Assembly: GCA_900208305.1 (NCBI GenBank)
Contig: OAPG01000003.1
Location: 682,001 to 746,000, forward strand
DNA from: Melanopsichium pennsylvanicum
Taxonomy: Eukaryota; Basidiomycota; Ustilaginomycetes; Ustilaginales
Direction of reading: 5' to 3'
Length of the DNA stretch: 64,000 nt
In this document: piece after piece, positions 39,507 to 48,607 of the stretch
Position numbering within the stretch: the first letter of the stretch is position 1
Layout: every line of letters starts with the position of its first letter
Made by a program: the position numbers and the translations under genes
Notes under the pieces: generated by a model
Seen by the model: the letters and a program-made list of their open reading frames with translations, nothing else
Database searches by the model: none
Told to the model about the DNA's origin: nothing

Positions 39507-40787
39507 CTATTGCGAATTTTTGAATTCAGTTGTTTCCTTTGCCAAGATTTTTGAGCGGTTTTGCTGCGCTTTCCTGCGCCGAGTGATAAATGCAACGACA
39601 TCGACGAACTGAAGAATCGCCGAGGCGTGTCTGGCTTGGGAGCATCTCTTATCGCCCAGAAGCCATTTAGCGTTGACGATATGGGCGCCATTGCGGTCGG
39701 ATGCGTCCTCACATGTTTCCTGAAGGTTGGTTTCAGTAGGCACCCCATGGACCACACAGCAATGTGTTGGGGCGAATTGCTGTTGCGCGATCTCTGGCGC
39801 GGGCGCGTCTGTCCCGAATGCTGCTGTCCTCCACACTGATTGGGTGATCGTGGCCGAGGCGACCTGCTCCATGTTGGCGAAGTTTATGGCCAGATCCCCG
39901 CTCGCAAGGCGAGTGACGTTCAGGGGGCGGAAGCCAGCGGCACTCTTGATCGCTGGATCCAGCTTGGCCAGGAGATTGGCTGGCGACGCTGTCCGGGCTG
40001 GGTGGGTGTCCGGCAAACTGCGGGTCTTGAGGGTGATCCTCAGGTCTCTAGGTCGTTGCTTGGAAGCCAGAATGGGAGCCACCACTTGATGGAGGTGAGA
40101 TAGGCCACGTGTTTGGCGGGTTGCGGTGGCGGGTCCGGCCAGCCGGTGTAGGCCAGCTTGGGCAGCCGCCACGTAGCTGTTGGGCGCCGATTGTCTCGTA
40201 CTGGCGCGGTCCGACTGAGGGCTAGGTGAGAGTGCCTGTTGGATCGCCGAGATTGCTCTGCCCATGGCATCGCACTTGGCTTCGAGGGACCTCAGAGTAG
40301 TGTTGGAGTCGGTGGTGGGTGGGGCGGCCGTCGGGGGAAGGCGAGAGAGCTCGAGAGCCCTGTTGACCCGCACGGCGAGGTCGGTGAGCTCGCTGATACG
40401 GAGCGCTCCTCTCCCTCGCTCGGATGGGGGGAGGAGGAATGGGCTGAGGGAGTTGGCGCATGACTCGAGTAGGGGTGCGATATCGCTGTCATGGCTTTCT
40501 GATTGAGGTGGAGAGGTGCATTCAGAGGTGGTGGCAAGGCCTGTTTGCGTAGAGGTGGTGGTGGTGTGGATGGATGGTGACGAGGAGAGTGGGATGTTGC
40601 TCGTGGGGGCACTCGTTAGCGGCTGGCCGGGCGTATCGGCCGAGACACCGGGAATCGGTTCGATCGAGCTAGCTGGCTGATTGCCTATCGGGGATCTGGC
40701 TGGAGTCGGCTCAGGTGAAGCCGTAGAGGTGGTGGTGAGTGCCTGGCTGATGGCGACCACAATAATCACCGTCTTCCGTACCATCAT
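39507..40787 (-). mobile_element. Remnant of non-LTR retrotransposon ORF1 (LINE, Tad-like)
   Basis: A GC-rich minus-strand frame of 426 codons stays open from an ATG at 40787 to 39507. It has the style of fungal LINE ORF1 proteins: a Ser/Thr/Pro-rich N terminus, a short helix SLEAKCDAMGRAISAIQQAL, SYVAAAQAGL, then a folded part with NLLAKLDPAIKSAAGFRP, LASGDLAINFANMEQV, and HCCVVHGVPTE with NAKWLLGDKR. The zinc-knuckle region that should follow is missing; the frame ends in an unrelated-looking tail (after ILQFVDVVAFITRRRK). No reverse transcriptase is present anywhere near. It starts only 21 bases from the divergent Hsp40 start codon. Alternatively it could be a domesticated gag-like gene, since the frame is intact over 1.28 kb. 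Confidence 0.55.
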
Positions 40788-40808
40788 CCCTTCCAACAAA
40801 AATAGACT

Positions 40809-42101
40809 ATGGTCGAGTCAACGCATCTGTACGACCTCCTCGGAGTGGCGCCGAACGCCTCTGCTGCAGAAATCAAAAAGGCTTACCGAAAGCAATCACT
40901 TGCCAATCATCCGGACAAGAACCCAGACATCGATCACGCCGTAGCATCAGAAAAGTTTGCCCAGATCAACCAAGCATACGAGACGCTTTCCGATCCCGAC
41001 TCTCGCACCGCATATGACCGCTATGGAGATGATGGCCCCGGTGGAAACGGTGGAGCAGGTGGAATGCCTCCAGACATGGACGATTTCCTCGCCAGCATGT
41101 TTGGCGGAGGTATGGGTGGAATGGGAGGCATGGGTGGTATGCCCCGTGCGCGACGACCACGTCGCACAAAGGGAGAAGATGCTGTCATTGAATACTCTGT
41201 TACTCTGGCTGATCTGTACAACGGCAAAACGGCGCATTTCAACCTTACCAAGAATGTCGTCTGCACGCACTGCCAAGGCACAGGTGCCAAAGCAGGGCTC
41301 ACGGAAAAAGAGTGCGTCACCTGCTCTGGTAAAGGGTCAGTGTTGCAACAGAGGAGCATGGGAAGCGGTATGATCGCACAGAACTATGTCGAGTGCGCGG
41401 ATTGTCACGGTGAAGGCAAGAAGGTCAGGGACAAAGACAGGTGTAAAAAGTGCAAGGGTGACAAGACCACCAAAGCGAAAGCCAAACTTGATGTGGAAAT
41501 CGAGAAAGGCATGATCGACGGGCAAAGGATTGTATTCAAGGAGGCGGCAGATCAAGAGCCAGGCGTCAAGCCAGGCGACATTCTAATCGAGCTCAAGATG
41601 CAGAAAGATGGCGCGTTCCAAGTCAAGGGTCTTGACTTGCTCACAAGCGTTCGGCTCACTTTGGTAGAAGCCTTGCTCGGATTCTCGCGGACAGTGTTGA
41701 CTCATCTCGATGGGAGACACATCAAGATCACTCGCAGCAAGATCACGAGACCGGGAGATGTCGACGTGATCAAGGGAGAAGGTATGCCGCAGTACCGCGA
41801 TCGCAACCAAACCAAAGGAGATCTGTATATCAAGTGGGAGGTCGACTTTCCTACGGACTCACAACTCGCTTCTGATCCTGCTATCAGGGAAGCACTGCAA
41901 AACGCGCTTCCGCCCGCAAGGCCGGATCTTGAGCAGACAGCACAGACAATCGAGGATCAGGTGGAACCATCTCCCGCAAAGATGGAGCAGTTCGGTAGCA
42001 ATCGCGCACGTATGCCCGGTCAGCAGATGGACGACGAAGGATGGGAAGATTACGACCAGATGGGTGGACAAGGTCCTGGAATGCAGTGCGCTCCCAACTG
42101 A
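40809..42101 (+). CDS. Type I Hsp40 co-chaperone (DnaJ, Ydj1-like)
   Basis: Single exon of 430 residues from the ATG at 40809. The J domain at residues 5-70 has the HPD motif at 34-36. A Gly/Met/Phe-rich linker follows ([13 protein letters not shown]). Four zinc-binding CxxCxGx-type repeats ([32 protein letters not shown]) mark a class I protein. The two substrate-binding beta domains continue to about residue 350 ([31 protein letters not shown]). The C terminus reads QCAPN; like yeast Ydj1 it has a cysteine four from the end, so farnesylation is possible though the last residue is unusual. It stimulates Hsp70 ATPase in cytosol and at membranes. The upstream intergenic space is almost entirely occupied by the LINE remnant. 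Confidence 0.95.
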   Translation: MVESTHLYDLLGVAPNASAAEIKKAYRKQSLANHPDKNPDIDHAVASEKFAQINQAYETLSDPDSRTAYDRYGDDGPGGNGGAGGMPPDMDDFLASMFGGGMGGMGGMGGMPRARRPRRTKGEDAVIEYSVTLADLYNGKTAHFNLTKNVVCTHCQGTGAKAGLTEKECVTCSGKGSVLQQRSMGSGMIAQNYVECADCHGEGKKVRDKDRCKKCKGDKTTKAKAKLDVEIEKGMIDGQRIVFKEAADQEPGVKPGDILIELKMQKDGAFQVKGLDLLTSVRLTLVEALLGFSRTVLTHLDGRHIKITRSKITRPGDVDVIKGEGMPQYRDRNQTKGDLYIKWEVDFPTDSQLASDPAIREALQNALPPARPDLEQTAQTIEDQVEPSPAKMEQFGSNRARMPGQQMDDEGWEDYDQMGGQGPGMQCAPN

Positions 42102-42259
42102 GGTGCTCCATTATGACGGACGACTTTACACCATCACTCTTACTATGTGGCACTACCACACAGGTATCACAAACTGACTTAAACCACAACCTCGTCTGAA
42201 GGCAAATCGGAATGTGCGTACCGTGTGTTTCATCATTGTGGTTTTTGGAGATCGACTCT

Positions 42260-43157
42260 CTACAGACGACCCATCTTGCCTGCGCCCACCTCGAGACCGA
42301 TGGCAAGATGCGCTAGACGGGCGTCGACGGCAAAACCTTTGGCTTGGAAGTCTGTTCACGTCCATAGGCAATTAAGGATTTATGGTTGAATGGTGAGTAC
42401 AAGCTGCATGTCTGTACGATTCTGGTTTGATCCGTTCGTGTCGAAACTTACCCTTGAGACTTTGATACAAGCCCTTGACAGGGACCAAATACTTTTCGAT
42501 GAACTCTCCCTCCTCTGGCTTGGCCACCGGTTCGGGCGAGTCGTCTTTCAATTGAATATTGACCACGACCATCTTCATGTTTGCCCCCGTCAAGCCTGGG
42601 TCATTGAACATGGTGGGCGTTGTTTCTTGAATTTGGACGGTTCCACCCTCCTTGTCGGTTCCGTAGCCAGTTTCCTCCTCCAACTCTCGCAAAGCAGCAC
42701 GGTTGGTGCCTTCGTCACCTTCCTCGCCGGCATCAATGAGCCCCGCCGGCATCTCGATGCAGCTTTTACCCACAGGCGGTCTGTATTGAGAGATGAGCAG
42801 TATGTGAGGCTCGGATGAAGGACGGTGGATGATGGTCATGATGGCGACAGCGTCGACATCGCCTTTTCGAGTTTTACGATCGGCAGATTCCCATTTGCGC
42901 TGTTTGCCAGTGGGATCCACCCACTCGATGGAGCGCAGTCCGACCCATTTGGCGTCAGAGTCTTGCAAAGGGGCTGTTTTGAGGATCTTTGCGCTCTGAG
43001 AAGACATGCTAGGGGATGATGATAAAGCTGAAAAGACTTGGATTTCGCGCGAGATGGGTGATGTTGTGAAGTTGCGAATAGCCGAGGCAGAAGCAGATGA
43101 GAAGTGAGATGCAAGTCGAAGTGATGGCACTCTGAAAAGAAGCAAGCGTGCTAACAT
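42260..43157 (-). CDS. Nudix hydrolase, ADP-ribose pyrophosphatase type, two exons
   Basis: Minus-strand exons 43157-42452 and 42351-42260, 100-base intron in phase 1; 265 residues from 43157, or 215 from the ATG at 43007. The longer form starts MLARLLLFRVPSLRLASHF, a likely mitochondrial signal; the shorter MSSQSAKI form would be cytosolic. The Nudix region reads EMPAGLIDAGEEGDEG followed by ALRELEEETGYG, a Nudix box with extra residues between the first Glu and REL. DPGLTGANMKMVVVNI and the last-exon GFAVDARLAHLAIGLEVG match the ADP-ribose/NUDT5-Ysa1 branch, which hydrolyses ADP-ribose to AMP and ribose-5-phosphate. The GA/GT microsatellite in its 5' leader is listed separately. Confidence 0.9.
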
Positions 43158-43190
43158 GTGCTTTTTAGATCTGGAGCTCTGTAATAGATT

Positions 43191-43263
<73 letters not shown>

Positions 43264-43571
43264 AGCACAGTGATGATGGATGATGATGATGACCTCAGGT
43301 TGATGTCACAGAGAAAAGAGAGCGGAGTGTCTGTGCGTTGCTTTCGCTCCACATAATCCACAAAACGAAGTCGCTGATGCCCTTTCTAACAACTTAACAT
43401 TTTTGCACATCCGAAAATTCCAGACAAACCAAATGCGACACATCGTTTGAGCATATCTCACTTTTTGTGGTCGACATCAACATCTTATGTACCCTTTTCC
43501 CAACCTTACTACTCTCTTCAAAACTGACGTAGACGAACACATTCAAGTACACATACACGTACATTCAGAAC
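43158..43571. promoter_or_regulatory. Divergent promoter region with microsatellite
   Basis: 414 bases between the Nudix gene and the LSm-FDF gene. The compound GA/GT repeat lies 40 bases upstream of the Nudix start. The rest shows no element I can name. Confidence 0.4.
43195..43263. repeat. Compound (AG)n(TG)n microsatellite
   Basis: About 20 AG units run directly into about 13 TG units. On the minus strand it is a CA then CT tract lying 40-105 bases before the Nudix ATG, probably within its leader or core promoter. Confidence 0.95.
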
Positions 43572-45830
43572 ATGTCATCACAATTCATCGGGCTCAACGT
43601 CAAGCTCACGCTGCATTCACAGCCAGCCTCTTCAATCCAAGCAAAGATCCTCGCCATTGACCAACCAACCAACACTCTGACCGTGCAAAAGCAGGATGGT
43701 TCCCATGCCGTGCTCAACCGCAGTCACATTGCTAGTATAGCTACCTCCAAACCTCTGGAGAAAGTACCATCTTCGGCGACCCCCTCGCGCTCTGACACAT
43801 TTACACCATCCAAATCCCAATCAAAGCCAAAGAGGCAACAGGAAAGTCTCCCAGTCAAGTATGCTGCCTCACCAGCTTTCGTCGATCCCGCTATCGTGCC
43901 TCACAGTCATTTACAAGGATCCTCGACTGAACAGCATCACTCTTACCATTTCTCGGCGCAAATTCAGGCCCAGGATCCTACCGGCTCTCGCTCCTCTACT
44001 CCTTCTCGCTCTCCACGTCCCAAACCTGCCGCAGCACAGACACCCAAGTCGGCAAAGAAGAAGCAAACCCCAATCTCACGCGATGATAGTCCCGTCATTG
44101 ACAATGCTCCACTCTCTGAAGACTTCGACTTCAGCGCAGGCCTCAAAGCGTTTGACAAGAAGAAGATCTGGGACGACATTCGTGCGTCCGACCATACAGA
44201 TCCTGCCTCCCTCCTTGTCTCGCATAATCGCATCGTCAACAGGCCTACTGCACTCGTGCGCGGGCCAAATGGCGTAGGTCCAGCCAACTCGGTGCCAACA
44301 CCCGATCGTGGGCGGGTCAGTGTCAAGGATGGACAGCAAAAGATGCGGCCCAATGAAATGGTTTGCAGTCCTTCCCCAGAGCGCGTGCCGAGTCCGTCTC
44401 GGACCCCGCCTCTTGCCGTCAAAGCTGAGCAACCACAGTCAGTTGTTGCACAAGTCGAGCCATCATATTCGCCCAAACCTGCGGGGAACAAACTAACCTG
44501 CGAGCAACTAGAGGAGAAAATTAGAAAGCTCGAAGCTGAGTTGGCGCTTGCTAGGAGACGCAACAAGCTTTTGGAAGAACTTGCTGGGCTGGGACTTGGG
44601 GTCTCATCTCATGTTGGTGACACCCCTGATCACAAGAGCCCAAATCTTGGTGTAGCTTCACCAACTCAACCCGGCACTCGATCCGACGCGCATGCTCAAT
44701 CTGATCCTGCTATCGCAGACACAACCAATGAACCTTCGGCTCTGTCTCTGCAGACCGGCACGAGTAAGATTGCAGCAGGCGGCCAAGAAACAGGCTCAGC
44801 CATTCCTACGGGGCTTTCAAGCGCCCTTGCAGTAGCTGGGTTCTCCGTGTCCTCTCGAGAAAACTCCACGCTCTCCACACCTGCTCCGGGCACCCCAGCC
44901 ACCATCAACGCAGCCCCCGCGACTGAACTCAAGGAGGCTGCTAAACAAGAGCCTGTGTTCGGCCACATCGTCTCTCCCCCCGTCTTGACTCTCCTGTTCC
45001 CCACAGCCGCCCTCCAACACGCTGCCCTCGCGCGCATCGAAGCGTTTTACGAATCCGACACCGCTGGCAAACGTTACTTGACCTTACAACAAGCCGCTGA
45101 CGAACGTATCTGTCGCAACTATCAGGGGTTCAACTTTCCCCTCCGTCAAGGTGTAAACGATTGGCTGGATGATATGTGTGAGGCTACCAAGGGCGACGAT
45201 GAAGCGAAATCCCCGAAATGGTGGGAGCAGCATTGTAATGCAGAGGAGATTCAACTGTTGGACGTGCTTGTGGAGCTTGGAGCCGTTTCGCCTTATGAGG
45301 GAGCTTCGAGTCGCAACCTTGACGCAGAGGAGGATGGAAGAGTGACGTACGTCATCTCGTGTGTGGCTAGTCAAGCTCACTCAACGCTTCCGCATGAACT
45401 TCTCCATGCGCTATACTTCCTATCGCCGACATACCGCATGTTCGTCTCGCAACAATACGCATCGCTGTCTGGTGCCAACAAGAAGGTGATCGAGACCGAT
45501 CTTGGCTTGCGCAAATACTCGCCCTCTGTCTTTGAGGATGAATTCCAAGCCTATATGGCAGAGGGCTTGGGTACGGAAAAGGAGTTTGGTAATAAACCCT
45601 CTGCTGAGTGCAGAGAGATTGCAGAAGCGCTGCGGTCGCACGTGAGCAAGGAGTGGAAGGAGTTGGGGCTTGATCTGGAGGATGGTAAACAGCAGGATAA
45701 GTGGGAGGAGGTCAAGTGGCTCACCCTCGATAGGTATGCTGCGGTGCAAAAGACTAATAAGAAGAACAACAAAGCTACCGCCGGTGCTTCTCCGGCTAAA
45801 GCCAAGGGTGGAAAGAAGATCAAAAAGTAG
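43572..45830 (+). CDS. LSm-FDF (Edc3-like) protein with C-terminal HExxH metallopeptidase-like domain
   Basis: Single exon of 752 residues from the ATG at 43572. Residues 1-58 read as a divergent LSm domain (FIGLNVKLTLHSQP, ILAIDQPTNTLTVQK, LNRSHIASI), as in Edc3/Scd6 decapping factors. A disordered linker leads to an FDF motif at about 184-203 (EDFDFSAGLKAFDKKKIWDD), the segment that in Edc3 binds Dhh1. A coiled coil follows at about 308-345. Where Edc3 normally has a YjeF_N fold, this protein has a domain from about 470 to 700 with LPHELLHALYFLSPTYR (His608, Glu609, His612) and EDEFQAYMAEG (Glu657), the layout of a gluzincin zinc site. The tail is lysine-rich. I infer a P-body protein with a possible zinc-peptidase domain; activity is unproven. 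Confidence 0.75.
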   Translation: MSSQFIGLNVKLTLHSQPASSIQAKILAIDQPTNTLTVQKQDGSHAVLNRSHIASIATSKPLEKVPSSATPSRSDTFTPSKSQSKPKRQQESLPVKYAASPAFVDPAIVPHSHLQGSSTEQHHSYHFSAQIQAQDPTGSRSSTPSRSPRPKPAAAQTPKSAKKKQTPISRDDSPVIDNAPLSEDFDFSAGLKAFDKKKIWDDIRASDHTDPASLLVSHNRIVNRPTALVRGPNGVGPANSVPTPDRGRVSVKDGQQKMRPNEMVCSPSPERVPSPSRTPPLAVKAEQPQSVVAQVEPSYSPKPAGNKLTCEQLEEKIRKLEAELALARRRNKLLEELAGLGLGVSSHVGDTPDHKSPNLGVASPTQPGTRSDAHAQSDPAIADTTNEPSALSLQTGTSKIAAGGQETGSAIPTGLSSALAVAGFSVSSRENSTLSTPAPGTPATINAAPATELKEAAKQEPVFGHIVSPPVLTLLFPTAALQHAALARIEAFYESDTAGKRYLTLQQAADERICRNYQGFNFPLRQGVNDWLDDMCEATKGDDEAKSPKWWEQHCNAEEIQLLDVLVELGAVSPYEGASSRNLDAEEDGRVTYVISCVASQAHSTLPHELLHALYFLSPTYRMFVSQQYASLSGANKKVIETDLGLRKYSPSVFEDEFQAYMAEGLGTEKEFGNKPSAECREIAEALRSHVSKEWKELGLDLEDGKQQDKWEEVKWLTLDRYAAVQKTNKKNNKATAGASPAKAKGGKKIKK

Positions 45831-46093
45831 CGAGATTACCCTTCTTTTGATGTGATGCTTTCCTTCGGTGTTGCAACAGGTTCAAAGCGCTTGCATTTGA
45901 AAACGCAAACATCTCAGCTGCTAGCTGGACCCGCGCAACTGCACTCGTCCACCTACTTGCACAATCGATGACACGACCTGCTTTTTCGTAGCCCTGGCCA
46001 AATATTCGTCGGCGAATACTAATCGATAATCGAGCCAACTAAGTCCCATAAAGTTTTGATAAGAATTGCACTGGTGCGAGCGATAATGTAATT

Positions 46094-48151
46094 CTACGAT
46101 TGAGCTTTTCCATCCTCTTCAGCTTTGGGGAGCATCTCCATTTCCTCGTCGTCTTCCTCTTCTGGCGCACTTTCAACTCTATCCGAAGTGGGTAATGGTA
46201 TGTGATGACCTCTGCCATCATCTACGCCAACGCCAGCACCGCCTCTTGCGAACATGCCCTTCAACTTTGACAAGAAAGAAAGGTTTGAGACCCATCTGGC
46301 CTTGCTTTGGGTTAGATAATATACTGGCATGCCTGCTGCGATGAACAACAATGCGGCCAAACCTTCCAAAGGTGCACTTCCGATCGGCATGAGCAACAAG
46401 AACAGTGCCACCGCAGCGAACAAGATGGGTGTGACCAACCAGGTTCGATAAGGCCTGTTCAAGTTTGGCTCTTTGATCCTTAGCACCAGCAAACCTAGCA
46501 CCGAGGCGAGGTAGAAGGTCCAACTACAGACGCCGTAAAAGTTGACCAAGCTGGCAAAGCCGGATCCCAATAGTATGAACGCGGATACCAGCACGACTTG
46601 CAATATCAATGCCGCTACTGGTGTGCCTGTTCTTCTATTGAGGTCGCCAAGCCTTTCTGGGAGATAGCCCTCCCGACTCGCAGCCTGTATCAATCTCGCA
46701 GTGGTGTAAATCTGACCGTTCAACGCGCCAAAGCAAGAGAACGCCACGAGGAATGCAAACACAATCCCTCCAACCGTACCAAAGATCGCACTGCCAAAGT
46801 CCAACGCAACCGTGTTGGTCCTCTTTACCAGTTCCACAGGAAGTACTTGGAAGTATGCCACCACTGCACTTAGGAACATGAGGATCACCATACCCATACT
46901 AACATGGATCACCTTTGGCAGATCCTTTTCGACCCTCTTCATCTCGCCTGCTACGAAACACGACTGATCCCAGCCATCGAATGCCCACAATCCACTGTAA
47001 AGAGCCAGAGCGTAGGATGAAGGGCTGGTCGAGCTGCCTTCAAACAGGTTCCCGATACTGGAGAACGCTTTCAATGAGCTCGTAGAGGATTTGCCTCGTG
47101 CCGCTTGGACGATGGCGAGGATGGGCACGACGATGAGAACCATCACTTTTACCACCGTCGTGGCGATCTGAGTTCTCGTGCCGAGCTTGTTCGAAAATGC
47201 ATGAGCGCCTGCGATAAATGCTACGATGCCCACAGCGAGGAGTTTAATGGACCAGTTGGGGATACCATCTAAACCTGTTTCATGTGGGCGATCTGTGGCT
47301 TTGCCCGTGGCGTGGAAGATGATACGCGCGACATACTCGCCAAAGATCGTTGCGATGATCGCGCCTGCCCCTGGCTTGAGCGCAGTCAAGGCAGACCAGG
47401 TGTAGAGAAACGCCGAGAGAGGGCCGAAGGAGTAATTCAGGTACGCTTGAGAGCCACCGTTAAGAGGAATGGAAGCGCCAAGTTCGGCAAACGAAGATGC
47501 GCCTGTCCAAGCTAAGAGACCGGACAGAAGCCATATGACAATCGAGGCGCCAATGCTGCCGGTATTGAGAGTAACGACGCCGGGGGAAGAAAAGATACCC
47601 GATCCAATCTGTACACCCACGGTCAAAGCGATACCGTCGAGGAGCGTCACCCGACGTTCGGCCAGTCTATCCCGTGAGTAGCCTCTTGTGTGATGTCTGA
47701 CTCTTCTAGAGGTGCCGCCGTACCCGCGTGACGCCGCTGAGACTGAACTCTCCCTATTCTCGTAGTCCCCAGCAAGAGTCTCGTCTCCATCACCGCTCAA
47801 ACTGAGCGGCAACAGATGATCCCTATACCCAAAAGACAAGCTTTCCATGCTTGCCCTGGCTATCAACGATAATGTGGACTTGTTCGCATTGCTCTGGTGT
47901 GTGCAAACTCCCTCAAGATTATCCAATTCTGCAGAAACAAGACTGGGCGCTGGGAGAGTATTTCGATCCTCGAAAACGACAAAGTCATCTTCGTCCTCAA
48001 CTTCTTCGGGTAAACGTATGCTGTCCGAGCTGGCTTTTGGCTTGCCCACGGGCAGGTCTATTGATGGTCGAAGAGCGCTTGAGTGAAGAGAAGAAGGTTC
48101 GTCTGGGACCCCAGCGATTGCTATGGCTGCACCTACCGGGTCGGACGACAT
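46094..48151 (-). CDS. LAT-type amino-acid permease (APC superfamily)
   Basis: Single exon; 685 residues from the ATG at 48151 (the open frame begins at a GTG at 48211). About 165 polar N-terminal residues face the cytosol and include an acidic patch (EEVEDEDDFVVFED). Twelve transmembrane helices follow. The first has TVGVQIGSGIFSSPG, the APC substrate-backbone loop; later come AWTGASSFAELGASIPLNGG, ALYSGLWAFDGWDQSCFVAG with the LAT-specific FDGWD segment, and LIQAASREGYLPERLG. It belongs with the L-type/high-affinity methionine permease group (as in yeast Mup1 and animal LAT light chains). It imports neutral amino acids, most probably across the plasma membrane. The C-terminal acidic tail may be a ubiquitin-controlled region. 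Substrate not assignable. Confidence 0.9.
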   Translation of the reverse strand: MSSDPVGAAIAIAGVPDEPSSLHSSALRPSIDLPVGKPKASSDSIRLPEEVEDEDDFVVFEDRNTLPAPSLVSAELDNLEGVCTHQSNANKSTLSLIARASMESLSFGYRDHLLPLSLSGDGDETLAGDYENRESSVSAASRGYGGTSRRVRHHTRGYSRDRLAERRVTLLDGIALTVGVQIGSGIFSSPGVVTLNTGSIGASIVIWLLSGLLAWTGASSFAELGASIPLNGGSQAYLNYSFGPLSAFLYTWSALTALKPGAGAIIATIFGEYVARIIFHATGKATDRPHETGLDGIPNWSIKLLAVGIVAFIAGAHAFSNKLGTRTQIATTVVKVMVLIVVPILAIVQAARGKSSTSSLKAFSSIGNLFEGSSTSPSSYALALYSGLWAFDGWDQSCFVAGEMKRVEKDLPKVIHVSMGMVILMFLSAVVAYFQVLPVELVKRTNTVALDFGSAIFGTVGGIVFAFLVAFSCFGALNGQIYTTARLIQAASREGYLPERLGDLNRRTGTPVAALILQVVLVSAFILLGSGFASLVNFYGVCSWTFYLASVLGLLVLRIKEPNLNRPYRTWLVTPILFAAVALFLLLMPIGSAPLEGLAALLFIAAGMPVYYLTQSKARWVSNLSFLSKLKGMFARGGAGVGVDDGRGHHIPLPTSDRVESAPEEEDDEEMEMLPKAEEDGKAQS

Positions 48152-48607
48152 GGTATCTGCAGGCGATCCTGCACTGATATTTTTCGGTGATAGGCGGAGG
48201 CTGTCTTTCACTGAGGTTGAGCTTGTGATCTTGTGTAACTATAAATTGTCCAGGAAGAAACCGCGAAGGATCAATAACGGGAACGAAGATCGAATATAGA
48301 GTTTTTGGTTGAGAATAAAAGCAAGCTTGAATGTTTGTGGGTGGGTTCAAAGGTTATGTTGTTGTGTTGATCTTTGGCGCTGTCAAGCGGAATGTAATTT
48401 ACAGTATGTACACATATCCTCGTCCTACCTTACATGCTGCTGCTTTGTGTATTGTTTTAGCCATTACCGACTCCCGAATTTAAAGCCAAAAAAAAAGGTT
48501 TAAACCCTTTTTTCCTTCAAAAATCTTAAACTCCACAACACTTTTTTGTGCTTCCTTTTCATCTTCTTCTACTCACCTATCCTACATGAATTGTCGCAGG
48601 AGAAGAG
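48152..48607. promoter_or_regulatory. Divergent promoter region
   Basis: About 460 bases between the permease and the LRR protein gene, with a homopolymer-rich patch (AAAAAAAAAGG, CCCTTTTTTCC) near 48485-48515. Nothing else recognised. Confidence 0.4.

Noticed and set aside
48300..48520. Possible repeat or transposon end (palindrome-like AAAGG/CCTTT)
   Set aside because: The inverted bases are short and no terminal repeats or target duplication were seen.
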